Of a DNA stretch of 5,434 bases, positions 1-5,268 are shown in pieces. The stretch comes from Gammaproteobacteria bacterium. GTDB taxonomy: Bacteria; Pseudomonadota; Gammaproteobacteria; Halothiobacillales; Halothiobacillaceae. The notes beneath the pieces are model-generated. The model did not search any database, had not been told where the DNA came from, and saw only the letters and a list, made by a program, of their open reading frames with translations. The position numbers and the translations under genes are program-made. The DNA lies in NCBI GenBank assembly GCA_029335925.2, contig JARJMX020000095.1:1-5434 (forward strand), given 5' to 3'. The first letter of the stretch is position 1, and each line of letters starts with the position of its first letter.

Positions 1-22
1 GCCATAGAGGCGTTCGGCAGCG

Positions 23-283
23 ATGCCCTCGCTGCCAACTTCAGTAAGCGACAACCTTGCCCAGGTGATTGAGGAGGCAATGCAGTTACGGGGTGTGCCG
101 ACCCTTGGCGCGGTGCGCCAGACTGTGTTGTCTGGGCTGACCTCTACGCTGGTCGGCCGAGGCATGATCGAACCGGACGAGGACAAATCCCTGCTCGTCG
201 AGCTCGATGAGCTGATGGCCATCCATGCCAAAAAGGCTCTGGCTGAAGAGTTCCTGGGCCAGGAGCCCGATCGGGAGATATAA
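23..283 (+). CDS. Small acidic hypothetical protein (86 aa or shorter)
   Basis: I do not recognise this protein. It is rich in Leu, Glu and Asp, has no signal peptide or membrane segment, and looks mostly helical, so a small cytosolic protein is likely. An in-frame TAG at 5-7 means it cannot extend further left in this frame. The start is uncertain. ATG 23 has only a weak upstream GAGG (7-10). GTG 65 and ATG 80 are alternatives, but the good purine run GAGGAGG (71-77) sits only 2 nt before ATG 80, too close for a normal Shine-Dalgarno. Frame 1 is open from the left edge to a TGA at 70-72, so an upstream gene could end there and overlap this one. It ends 30 bp before the stem-loop at 314-334. 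Coding is plausible because the frame is long and its composition resembles the neighbours, but there is no family support. Confidence 0.5.
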   Translation: MPSLPTSVSDNLAQVIEEAMQLRGVPTLGAVRQTVLSGLTSTLVGRGMIEPDEDKSLLVELDELMAIHAKKALAEEFLGQEPDREI

Positions 284-313
284 GCTTCAGGGCGGTTCTT
301 ACCCAAAAACAAA

Positions 314-334
314 ACACCCCGCAGTACGGGGTGT
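314..334 (-). terminator. Intrinsic terminator of the DUF2892 gene
   Basis: ACACCCCG (314-321) and CGGGGTGT (327-334) form a perfect 8-bp GC-rich stem with a 5-nt loop, CAGTA. Read on the minus strand, the stem runs into TTTTGTTTTTGGG, a good T-tract, about 40 nt past the stop of the gene at 373-561. On the plus strand it is followed only by CTTTGG, so termination of the 23-283 gene would be weaker, though it may act in both directions. Confidence 0.85.
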
Positions 335-372
335 CTTTGGATCAGGTCGATCGTTCCGTGCGACTTGCCGGA

Positions 373-561
373 TTATTCCTTGCCCTTGGTGTTGATGCCA
401 AGGAGGGTATATGCCGGGCAGAACTTGATCAGCCCCGTAAGCAGCGGCACGACACCGATATAGCCCCACCAGCCGATGACTTCGGCGATGGCAAGGCCGA
501 TCAGGGCCAGTCCGACAAGGATGCGGATGATCATATCAACAGTACCGACATTGGCTTTCAT
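373..561 (-). CDS. DUF2892 (YgaP-like transmembrane domain) inner membrane protein
   Basis: A 62-residue protein of the DUF2892 family (Pfam PF11127), the two-helix membrane domain that also forms the C-terminal part of E. coli YgaP. The sequence shows a short N-terminus with a conserved-looking N-V-G-T-V-D, a first hydrophobic helix at about residues 11-29, a second at about 33-52, and the family-typical F-C-P-A-Y-T-L-L-G-I motif at 47-56 with a single Cys48. The open frame continues upstream to 807, but that part is low-complexity and unconserved in look. The start at 561 is chosen because AGGAG (plus-strand 570-574) lies 8 nt before it and the family begins close to the first helix. Its function is unknown; in YgaP the domain anchors a rhodanese to the membrane. 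Here it stands alone, though an exported rhodanese is encoded about 3 kb away. It is monocistronic, with its own terminator. Confidence 0.9.
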   Translation of the reverse strand: MKANVGTVDMIIRILVGLALIGLAIAEVIGWWGYIGVVPLLTGLIKFCPAYTLLGINTKGKE

Positions 562-1056
562 GCTCGTAACTCCTGTGGGTGATGAGCGGGTTCGCGGGTC
601 TGAGCGGTCTGAGGTCGTTTCTGGTGCTGACGCTGTGGATGGTGTGGTGATGCTCGAAGTTAGAGGGTGAATCCAGGATAAACCCAGCGTCAAATCGGCG
701 GTTTGCCGACCGAGGCGATGTGCTGGGTAATGCCTGAAGACGGAGTTCATCGACGGTCTGCGCTCGGGTGCGGGGAGGCCGCGTGGGTATCCAGGCCCAT
801 TGCGCAAAGGACACGCGGCAGCAGGGGGTGATCAGTCGCAAGGGTGATCCTCCGGCGCGTCGTTGAGTCCATGAGTTTCCAGAAAATGCTGCATTAAAGT
901 CAAGGATGGCTTTCATGCAGCTCGCCTTGTCGCGGCATCCTGCCGCAATCGGAAACCGCCGAATGATCCAGCGGTCTCTTCAGGCTTCAAAGCCACTCAG
1001 CCATGAAACGCGGCTTTCAGGCTATCATTCGGGTCTTAATTATAGACGGCATCACC
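562..1056. other. Intergenic region between divergent DUF2892 gene and lolC
   Basis: About 495 bp without a supported gene. Open frames are present on both strands, but they have no recognisable protein character and those on the minus strand overlap the DUF2892 gene. It must carry the promoters of two divergent genes, but I find no convincing -35/-10 pair for the minus gene. A short perfect hairpin GCGGCA-TCC-TGCCGC lies at 932-946. The last 25 bp before lolC form the only AT-rich island. Confidence 0.6.
1036..1056 (+). promoter_or_regulatory. Possible -10 region just upstream of lolC
   Basis: TTAATTATAGA (1036-1046) is an AT-rich island in GC-rich sequence and contains TATAGA (1041-1046), a 4/6 match to TATAAT. 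If this is the -10 box, transcription would begin about 4 nt before the lolC ATG, giving an almost leaderless message. That would fit the lack of a clear Shine-Dalgarno sequence. No good -35 hexamer is visible at 16-18 bp, so the call is tentative. Confidence 0.25.
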
Positions 1057-2304
1057 ATGTTTCGCCCGTTCGAATTTTTCATTGGCCTGCGTTACACGCG
1101 CGCCAAGCGCCGCAATCACTTTATTTCCTTCATCTCGTTGACATCGATCCTTGGCATCGCCGTGGGCGTGACCGCGCTGATCACTGTGCTGTCGGTCATG
1201 AACGGGTTTGAGAAAGAGCTGCGCGAACGCATCCTCGGCATGGCTTCGCACCTGACCATCACCGGCCCCGGAGAGCGGCTAGAGGATTGGCGGGCGGTGA
1301 TCGGGCGCGTGCAGACGCGCGGGGGCGTGGTGGCGGCCGCGCCCTATACCCAGGCGGAGGCGATGCTGTCCCAGCCCTCGGCGGTGAGCGGAGCCATCGT
1401 GCGTGGGATCGATCCTCTGCTTGAGGCTACCGTGACCGACGTGGGTGAGCACATGAAGGCCGGTCGGCTGGAGAATCTCAGGCCGGGCGAATACGGCATC
1501 GTGCTCGGCCGGGAGCTGGCGGATGCGCTCGGCGTGGGCGTGGGCGACTCGCTCATGCTGATTACTTCCAACATCGCGGTGACTCCGGTGGGGGCGTTGC
1601 TGCGCGAGCGCCGCTTTACCGTGGTCGGCCTCTTCGAAGTGGGTATGTATGAATTCGACCGCGGCACGGCCTTTATCCACCTGGAGGATGCGCAGAAGCT
1701 CTATCGTCTGGGGACGGCGGTCAACGGCGTGCGTCTCAAGCTGGACGACATGTTCGCCGCGCCGCGCCTGAGCCGTGAGCTGTCCGCCGAACTGGGCGCG
1801 GAATACTGGGTCAGCGACTGGACCCGCCGCCATGCCAACTTCTTCCGCGCGGTGAAGACCGAACGCACGGCGATGTTCATCATTCTTGCCCTGATCGTCG
1901 CCGTGGCGGCGTTCAACATCGTCTCCACTTTGGTGATGGTGGTCACCGACAAGCAGGCCGACATCGCCATCCTGCGTACCCTTGGCGCCTCGCCCGGTTC
2001 GGTGATGACCATCTTCATGGTGCAGGGCACCCTGATCGGTATGGTGGGCACCCTGCTGGGCCTGATCGGCGGGCTGAGCCTGGCGCTCAACATCGACACC
2101 CTGGTGCCCTGGCTGGAACACGCCCTCGGCATCCAGTTCCTGCCTGCTGATGTCTACTACATCAGCGAGCTGCCCTCAGATGTGCAGTTGAGCGACGTGC
2201 TGCGCATCGCCGCCCTGTCTTTCGGCCTATCCGTCCTCGCGACCCTATACCCGGCTTGGCGTGCCGCGCGGACCCAGCCCGTGGAGGCTCTGCGCTATGA
2301 GTGA
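1057..2304 (+). CDS. lolC: LolC/LolE-family lipoprotein-releasing permease
   Basis: Membrane subunit of the LolCDE-type ABC transporter, which extracts mature outer-membrane lipoproteins from the inner membrane and passes them to periplasmic LolA. At 415 residues it matches the family (about 400-415). It shows the family N-terminus F-I-G-L-R-Y, a first membrane helix at about 23-47 ending in V-M-N-G-F-E, a periplasmic domain at about 50-268, and three C-terminal helices at about 271-296, 316-346 and 381-400. The cytoplasmic ATPase-contact segment is at about 298-312 ([15 protein letters not shown]), and it ends in V-E-A-L-R-Y-E. The T-P-V-G segment near 176-179 aligns by eye with the LolC Hook loop that binds LolA. 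Translation could begin at ATG 1003, but homologues start at the M-F-R-P-F-E chosen here. The Shine-Dalgarno is weak. It overlaps lolD, so the two are co-translated. Only one permease is present, and it mixes LolC-like and LolE-like traits, so a LolF-type homodimer is possible. Confidence 0.95.
   Translation: MFRPFEFFIGLRYTRAKRRNHFISFISLTSILGIAVGVTALITVLSVMNGFEKELRERILGMASHLTITGPGERLEDWRAVIGRVQTRGGVVAAAPYTQAEAMLSQPSAVSGAIVRGIDPLLEATVTDVGEHMKAGRLENLRPGEYGIVLGRELADALGVGVGDSLMLITSNIAVTPVGALLRERRFTVVGLFEVGMYEFDRGTAFIHLEDAQKLYRLGTAVNGVRLKLDDMFAAPRLSRELSAELGAEYWVSDWTRRHANFFRAVKTERTAMFIILALIVAVAAFNIVSTLVMVVTDKQADIAILRTLGASPGSVMTIFMVQGTLIGMVGTLLGLIGGLSLALNIDTLVPWLEHALGIQFLPADVYYISELPSDVQLSDVLRIAALSFGLSVLATLYPAWRAARTQPVEALRYE
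2281..2287 (+). promoter_or_regulatory. Ribosome binding site of lolD inside lolC
   Basis: GTGGAGG lies 9 nt before ATG 2297, within the last codons of lolC. It supports 2297, rather than the in-frame ATGs at 2261 or 2312, as the lolD start. Confidence 0.7.
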
Positions 2305-3001
2305 GACGCCCATGAGGCACGAAGCTGTGATTCAGTGCGTCGGTGTAGGCAAAACCTACGCCGAGGGCAAGCTCAAAGTCGAGGTGTTGCGCGGCGTTGA
2401 TCTCGCCATTGCGGCCGGCGAGCGCGTGGCCATCGTCGGCCCTTCCGGGGCAGGAAAGAGCAGCTTGTTGCACTTGATGGGCGGCTTGGACCTGCCAAGC
2501 CGCGGCACCATCCTAGTACAAGGGCGCGACCTCGCGCGCATGTCGGACAAGGAGCGCGGACGGGTGCGCAATGCCATGCTCGGTTTCGTCTACCAGTTCC
2601 ACCACCTGCTACCCGAGTTCTCCGCGCTGGAGAACGTCGCCATGCCGCTGTTGATTCGCGGCGAGCATGTGGGCCTTGCGCGCGAGCAGGCGGCGATCAT
2701 GCTCGAGCGCGTCGGCCTGGGGCACCGCCTGCAACATAAGCCGGGCGAATTGTCCGGTGGCGAGCGTCAGCGTACCGCCCTGGCCCGTGCGTTGGTCACC
2801 CGTCCCCGAGCCCTCTTGGCGGACGAGCCGACCGGCAACCTCGACTCCCGCAACGCGGGCGCCATATTCGACCTACTCATGGAGCTGAACGCTGAGCAGG
2901 GCACGGCCTTAGTGGTGGTGACTCACGACCTTGGCCTCGCCGGGCGTATGGACCGGGTGCTGCGCATGCGTGACGGGACGTTGGAAGAAGGCGAAGGCTG
3001 A
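2297..3001 (+). CDS. lolD: Lipoprotein-releasing ABC transporter ATPase LolD
   Basis: A 234-residue ATPase that powers lipoprotein release by the LolC/E permease on the cytoplasmic face of the inner membrane; the length is normal for LolD. All ABC motifs are intact: Walker [10 protein letters not shown] at 48-56, Q-loop Gln100, signature L-S-G-G-E-R-Q at 152-158, Walker B ending in L-L-A-D-E-P with Glu177, D-loop N-L-D-S at 181-184, and switch His210. The [12 protein letters not shown] segment at 97-108 after the Q-loop is typical of LolD and helps separate it from the related MacB and FtsE ATPases. The ATG overlaps the lolC stop (ATGAGTGA), indicating translational coupling. The frame is also open upstream to 2261, but that part lies inside lolC. 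Downstream there is no further gene on this strand, so the operon ends here. Confidence 0.96.
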   Translation: MSETPMRHEAVIQCVGVGKTYAEGKLKVEVLRGVDLAIAAGERVAIVGPSGAGKSSLLHLMGGLDLPSRGTILVQGRDLARMSDKERGRVRNAMLGFVYQFHHLLPEFSALENVAMPLLIRGEHVGLAREQAAIMLERVGLGHRLQHKPGELSGGERQRTALARALVTRPRALLADEPTGNLDSRNAGAIFDLLMELNAEQGTALVVVTHDLGLAGRMDRVLRMRDGTLEEGEG

Positions 3002-3030
3002 CGCCGCGCGCCTTCATGCTGAGGTACTAA

Positions 3031-3120
3031 GGATGCTCTGCATCATCCGACGAGCGGGATGCAGGACAAGGCGCCCGGAGCGCAGCGATGCGCCCGCGCA
3101 GTCAGTGATGCAGAGCTTCC
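3031..3120. mobile_element. MITE-like 90-bp element with IS5-type ends
   Basis: GGATGCTCTGCATCA (3031-3045) and TGATGCAGAGCTTCC (3106-3120) are inverted repeats matching at 14 of 15 positions. The element is flanked on both sides by CTAA (3027-3030 and 3121-3124), which looks like a 4-bp target duplication. IS5-group insertion sequences are known to duplicate YTAR tetranucleotides, and CTAA fits; the GGAAG-type ends also fit that group. The interior is GC-rich with small palindromes (GGCGC...GCGCC) and has no coding capacity, so it would depend on a transposase in trans. The assignment to IS5 is an inference. Confidence 0.6.
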
Positions 3121-3131
3121 CTAAGGAAATA

Positions 3132-3161
3132 CTGAAAAAATCCATCCATGGATTTTTTCAG
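3132..3161. terminator. Bidirectional terminator-like hairpin
   Basis: A 13-bp perfect stem (3132-3144 with 3149-3161) closed by a TCCA loop. It has six A on the left arm and six T on the right, so it reads the same way from either strand. It lies 130 nt past the lolD stop and is the best candidate terminator for lolCD. The T run is inside the stem rather than after it, so efficiency is uncertain. Its centre belongs to the CCA-TCC[C/A]-TGG hairpin family noted in the findings. Confidence 0.55.
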
Positions 3162-3171
3162 TTCGGCTCAC

Positions 3172-3207
3172 CGCGAATCGAATCAAGGGCTTGCACCCTT
3201 GTTCGCG
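3172..3207. repeat. Bulged stem-loop
   Basis: CGCGAA (3172-3177) pairs with TTCGCG (3202-3207), and CAAGGG (3184-3189) with CCCTTG (3196-3201). This leaves a 6-nt bulge on the left arm and a 6-nt loop. The two helices stack without a gap on the right side. Function unknown. Confidence 0.5.
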
Positions 3208-3272
3208 TCGGGGCACTCCTACCCCAGACAGGAACCGCTGAGCTATTCAGTACTTCCCTGACAGGATGTTAA

Positions 3273-3289
3273 AAAGGCTTGCTGCCTTT
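3273..3289 (-). terminator. Weak terminator-like hairpin facing the rhodanese gene
   Basis: AAAGGC (3273-3278) and GCCTTT (3284-3289) form a 6-bp stem with a 5-nt loop. Read on the minus strand it continues as GCCTTTTTAA, a short T-tract. It lies about 240 nt beyond the rhodanese stop, so it is a distal candidate at best. Confidence 0.3.
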
Positions 3290-3320
3290 GCTCGCTTGGC
3301 CCTCTCTTCGACAGGCTCCA

Positions 3321-3350
3321 AAGATCAATCAGTTACAGATGATTGATCTT
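3321..3350. repeat. Perfect 11-bp stem-loop
   Basis: AAGATCAATCA (3321-3331) pairs perfectly with TGATTGATCTT (3340-3350) around the 8-nt loop GTTACAGA. No T-tract follows on either strand, so it is not a standard terminator. It could instead protect a 3' end or be a protein-binding palindrome. Confidence 0.6.
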
Positions 3351-3353
3351 CGC

Positions 3354-3373
3354 GCAAGCCATCCCTGGCTTGC
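3354..3373. repeat. Stem-loop with CCATCCCTGG core
   Basis: GCAAGCCA (3354-3361) pairs with TGGCTTGC (3366-3373) around the tetraloop TCCC. It lies only 3 nt after the preceding hairpin. The 10-nt centre is identical to that of the hairpin at 4591-4616, while the outer stem is different. Confidence 0.6.
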
Positions 3374-3379
3374 CTTAAT

Positions 3380-3408
3380 AGGCTGTTGAAAGCGGTTTTC
3401 AACCGCCT
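3380..3408. repeat. Imperfect stem-loop near the rhodanese 3' side
   Basis: GTTGAAA (3385-3391) pairs with TTTCAAC (3397-3403) around GCGGT. After a T/C mismatch, AGGC (3380-3383) and GCCT (3405-3408) extend the stem. An alternative fold pairs GCGGTT (3392-3397) with AACCGC (3401-3406). The two folds exclude each other. No T-tract is visible. Confidence 0.5.
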
Positions 3409-3526
3409 GCTAAAGAAGCTCTGCCCTCGGCCCGTCCCGGAGGGGGCTGATGGCGATGCTGGCATCGTTCCTGCAATTAGTCTTCTTTGGATTCCAGTCC
3501 TTAACATGCATTCGGGCTACGTCGGC

Positions 3527-4333
3527 TCATTTTTTCCGGATCATGGCGTAATAACCCAACATGCCGTCCTTCATGAAGAAGTAGTCCTTCAGGCCTATGT
3601 CCTCGACGAGATATTGTACGTTTTTGATCTGACGTCCGGCGGCATCGTAGATGAACACCGTGTGACCTTTCTGCTTGGCCTCATTGAGGATGGCCCTAAG
3701 CTTGGGAATGTCGAAGCCGGTGCGGATGTCGCGAGTTGCAAAGAGCGAGATGGCGTCGCTCTGGAAGGTGTCGCGCAGGTCGATAATCGGGGCGGCGGGG
3801 TGGGCTTGGGCACGGTCGATGAATTCCTGCGGCTCGAGCAGATGGGCCTTGAATTTGTCCTCCGCAATCAGCGCCTTCGGGTCGAGCTCCGGCTTGTCCA
3901 GCAGCTGGGTTAGTTTCGGGTTGTTTTTGGCCCAGTCGAAGATGCCGCCGTCATAGGCGATCGCCTGTTCTACCTTGGCCATCTGGCGGGCCTTGATGGC
4001 CGCCTGGTAGGCCTTCTCGCAGGTATGGCCGTTGCAGTAGAAGACCATAGGTTTGCCGCTCTTCTCGTGCAGCGCCTTGACCTTGTCGGCGAAGTCGGGC
4101 TGGGCCACCGGGATGTTGTGGGCGCCCTTGATGCGCATGATGTCAAATTCGAAGGGCGAGCGGACATCGACGATGGTGTACTGGTCGAATTTCGCCGTCA
4201 GGTCTCTCGTTTCGATCACTTGCACCTGGGGGTAGTTCTTGCGGAAGGGGAAGGGATTGGCGTCATCGGCCAAGAGGGGCTGGGACGAACCCAGGAGGAG
4301 CGTGAGCAGGATCAGGGTGACGCGGTTGAGCAT
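3527..4333 (-). CDS. Exported tandem rhodanese-domain protein
   Basis: A 268-residue protein with a clear Sec signal peptide (M-L-N-R, hydrophobic core to about 17, likely cleavage after L-L-A at 22), so it acts in the periplasm. Domain 1 (about 38-140) has the rhodanese landmarks: V-D-V-R at 55-58, G-A-H-N-I-P at 70-75, and an active-site loop beginning at Cys100 (F-Y-C-N-G-H-T-C-E-K) with a second Cys105. Y-D-G-G-I-F-D-W at 127-134 follows. Domain 2 (about 165-265) has I-D-L-R at 184-187 and Y-D-G-like M-K-D-G at 254-257. At the catalytic position it has F-I-Y-D-A-A-G-R with Asp230 instead of Cys, so it should be inactive. Rhodaneses carry sulfane sulfur as a cysteine persulfide; the donor and acceptor here are unknown. 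AAGGAG (plus-strand 4340-4345) lies 6 nt before the ATG. It is probably transcribed alone, as a 219-bp gap separates it from the DUF2062 gene upstream. Confidence 0.93.
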   Translation of the reverse strand: MLNRVTLILLTLLLGSSQPLLADDANPFPFRKNYPQVQVIETRDLTAKFDQYTIVDVRSPFEFDIMRIKGAHNIPVAQPDFADKVKALHEKSGKPMVFYCNGHTCEKAYQAAIKARQMAKVEQAIAYDGGIFDWAKNNPKLTQLLDKPELDPKALIAEDKFKAHLLEPQEFIDRAQAHPAAPIIDLRDTFQSDAISLFATRDIRTGFDIPKLRAILNEAKQKGHTVFIYDAAGRQIKNVQYLVEDIGLKDYFFMKDGMLGYYAMIRKK

Positions 4334-4404
4334 GGACGACTCCTTGAGGTTCCGGGCGGAGTGCTTTGAATGGGTCGAGCCTTCTTGTGGGCATCGGCTC
4401 CGAT

Positions 4405-4410
4405 TCTATA
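4405..4410 (-). promoter_or_regulatory. Possible -10 box for the rhodanese gene
   Basis: On the minus strand this reads TATAGA within GTATAGAAT, about 72 nt before the rhodanese ATG. The region 16-17 bp upstream (near TGGGAC) is a poor -35 match. The 219-bp gap from the preceding gene makes an own promoter likely, but this exact site is tentative. Confidence 0.3.
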
Positions 4411-4552
4411 CGACGTGGTGACGCGGGTCCCAGCACGCGCTTCATCCGAAATGACGGCCGGACAGTGTGATCTTACGCCTGCCTTGTCCTGGCATGGAAA
4501 TCCATGATGGAGACATGGAGTTGATTTTCTTGATCACAGAAGGTGGGTCGGC

Positions 4553-5203
4553 TCAGTCCTGGGGCTCTTCCGGTCGGATCGTCGCGGTGCGGCGGAATCC
4601 ATCCCTGGATTCCGCCCTTTGGGTGACGCTTCGCGTCCCAGCGCCGTTTCCGACATCGCTGTTCAGGTCAGGCTGTGGCAAGCCGGGCTGGTGGATTCGC
4701 TGCCTACGTTTCTTCAGGTGGAGGGACAGGTAGAGGCGCCAGAAGCCCTGGATGCCGCAATAACCGAGAATGGCGCCGATCACCGAGAGCATGAAGTGGC
4801 CGACCACGAGCGGCAAACCGATGGAGGACAGGTTGTCCCACACCCAGCTCCATTCGAAAGGGTTAGGGAGGGCCTTGAATTCTCCCGGTACAACCAAGCG
4901 GCCCAGCCAATAGGCTGACAGCTCGATCGGCACCATAGTCAGGGGGTTGGTAAGGAAGACCATAAGCACCGCAAGCGGCAGGTTGCCGCGCAGCCAGATC
5001 GCTAAGGCAGCAGCGATCGGGCTCTGGAATGGGATGGGCAGGAAGGCAGCGAAGAGTCCCAGTCCGAAGGCGCGTGCAACCGAATTGCGGTTGAAGTGCC
5101 ACAAGTTTGGGTCATGCAGCAGATGGGCGAAGCGGCTGAGGAATCGGTGTTTCCGCAGGGTATCCGGATCCGGCGCGATGCGGCGGAAAAGTTTTTTCGG
5201 CAT
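4553..5203 (-). CDS. DUF2062 inner membrane protein with repeat-derived tail
   Basis: A 216-residue member of the DUF2062 family of small membrane proteins; the biochemical role is not established. It shows the typical M-P-K-K start, the conserved L-L-H-D-P-N-L-W-H-F-N-R segment at 28-39, S-V-A-R-A-F-G-L-G-L-F at 41-51 leading into helix 1, F-L-P-I-P-F-Q at 54-60, a second helix ending in L-T-N-P-L-T-M at 84-90, and a last hydrophobic stretch at about 128-150. The open frame continues 19 codons upstream to a TTG, but homologues begin at the ATG chosen here. The Shine-Dalgarno is poor. After K-K-R-R at 164-167, where members of the family usually end, there is a hydrophilic tail of about 50 residues. 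Residues 196-205 are encoded by a perfect palindrome. The gene lies 65 bp after uvrB and has a candidate promoter in that gap. Confidence 0.9.
   Translation of the reverse strand: MPKKLFRRIAPDPDTLRKHRFLSRFAHLLHDPNLWHFNRNSVARAFGLGLFAAFLPIPFQSPIAAALAIWLRGNLPLAVLMVFLTNPLTMVPIELSAYWLGRLVVPGEFKALPNPFEWSWVWDNLSSIGLPLVVGHFMLSVIGAILGYCGIQGFWRLYLSLHLKKRRQRIHQPGLPQPDLNSDVGNGAGTRSVTQRAESRDGFRRTATIRPEEPQD
4591..4616. repeat. Perfect palindromic stem-loop inside the DUF2062 gene
   Basis: GGCGGAATCCA (4591-4601) pairs perfectly with TGGATTCCGCC (4606-4616) around TCCC. It encodes residues 196-205 of the DUF2062 protein (R-A-E-S-R-D-G-F-R-R). The centre CCATCCCTGG is the same as at 3359-3368. Confidence 0.75.
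4621..4639. repeat. Adjacent short stem-loop
   Basis: GACGC (4625-4629) pairs with GCGTC (4633-4637) around TTC, extended by GG/CC across a single bulged T. It starts 5 nt after the larger palindrome and is also inside the DUF2062 tail, so the two may form one paired repeat unit. Confidence 0.45.
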
Positions 5204-5231
5204 GGGCAAGGGCGGCTCAGACGATCCGGTT

Positions 5232-5260
5232 CTTATACGCCTGCACAATGACGTGTGCAA
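5232..5260 (-). promoter_or_regulatory. Candidate sigma-70 promoter for the DUF2062 gene
   Basis: On the minus strand TTGCAC (plus 5255-5260) is followed after exactly 17 bp by TATAAG (plus 5232-5237). The -10 box matches 5 of 6 consensus bases and the -35 keeps TTG. The predicted start would be about 20 nt before ATG 5203. It sits directly after the uvrB stop. Confidence 0.5.
5242..5259. promoter_or_regulatory. Inverted repeat overlapping the promoter
   Basis: TGCACA (5242-5247) and TGTGCA (5254-5259) form a perfect 6-bp inverted repeat with a 6-bp spacer. It covers the -35 box and most of the spacer of the candidate promoter, which is where a repressor operator would sit. It could also form a small hairpin in uvrB read-through RNA. 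Confidence 0.35.
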
Positions 5261-5268
5261 TCGCGGTC

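Larger units (their letters stand above)
3125..3257. mobile_element. Second MITE-like element, 133 bp
   Basis: GGAAATACTGAA (3125-3136) and TTCAGTACTTCC (3246-3257) are inverted repeats with 11 of 12 matches. Flanking tetranucleotides are CTAA (3121-3124) and CTGA (3258-3261), one mismatch from a duplication. Its outward ends resemble those of the neighbouring element (shared pattern GGAWRYWCTG). It holds two stem-loops, at 3132-3161 and 3172-3207, and no open frame of note. An alternative is that 3031-3257 is one composite unit. Confidence 0.45.
3002..3526. other. Convergent, repeat-rich intergenic region
   Basis: A 525-bp region between the convergent lolD (+) and rhodanese (-) genes, with no supported coding sequence. 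From left to right it holds a 90-bp element with inverted ends (3031-3120), a second with similar ends (3125-3257), and stem-loops at 3132-3161, 3172-3207, 3273-3289, 3321-3350, 3354-3373 and 3380-3408. The last 118 bp (3409-3526) hold only weak pairings, such as CGATG-CTGG-CATCG near 3453-3466. Transcripts from both sides must end here. Confidence 0.8.

Noticed and set aside
688..693. TTGACG on the minus strand as a -35 box for the DUF2892 gene
   Set aside because: No acceptable -10 hexamer lies 16-18 bp downstream.
536..916. Open frame of 126 codons on the minus strand upstream of the DUF2892 gene
   Set aside because: It has no recognisable domain, overlaps the better supported DUF2892 start, and its sequence (many Arg, Ser, Pro, His) looks like translated non-coding DNA.
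552..918. 12-nt direct repeat TGGCTTTCATGC at 552-563 and 907-918
   Set aside because: A repeat of this length is expected about once by chance in a window of this size, and flanks do not match.
1279..2121. Long minus-strand open frame of 280 codons within lolC
   Set aside because: It is the antisense shadow of a GC-rich membrane protein gene and is dominated by His, Arg, Gln and Gly.
3165..3230. tRNA-like look of the stretch around 3172-3207
   Set aside because: It has a CGAAT-like string but no acceptor stem, anticodon arm or T-arm in proper spacing; only a bulged hairpin forms.
3386..3913. Long plus-strand open frame of 175 codons
   Set aside because: It is mostly antisense to the rhodanese gene, which has a signal peptide, domain motifs and a good ribosome site.
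3062..4491. CAGGACAAGGC at 3062-3072 with an inverted copy at 4481-4491
   Set aside because: An 11-nt match is expected several times by chance and neither copy has matching surroundings.
4501..4519. TCCATG/CATGGA hairpin as a terminator for the DUF2062 gene
   Set aside because: The stem is only 6 bp with a 7-nt loop and no T-tract on the minus strand directly after it.
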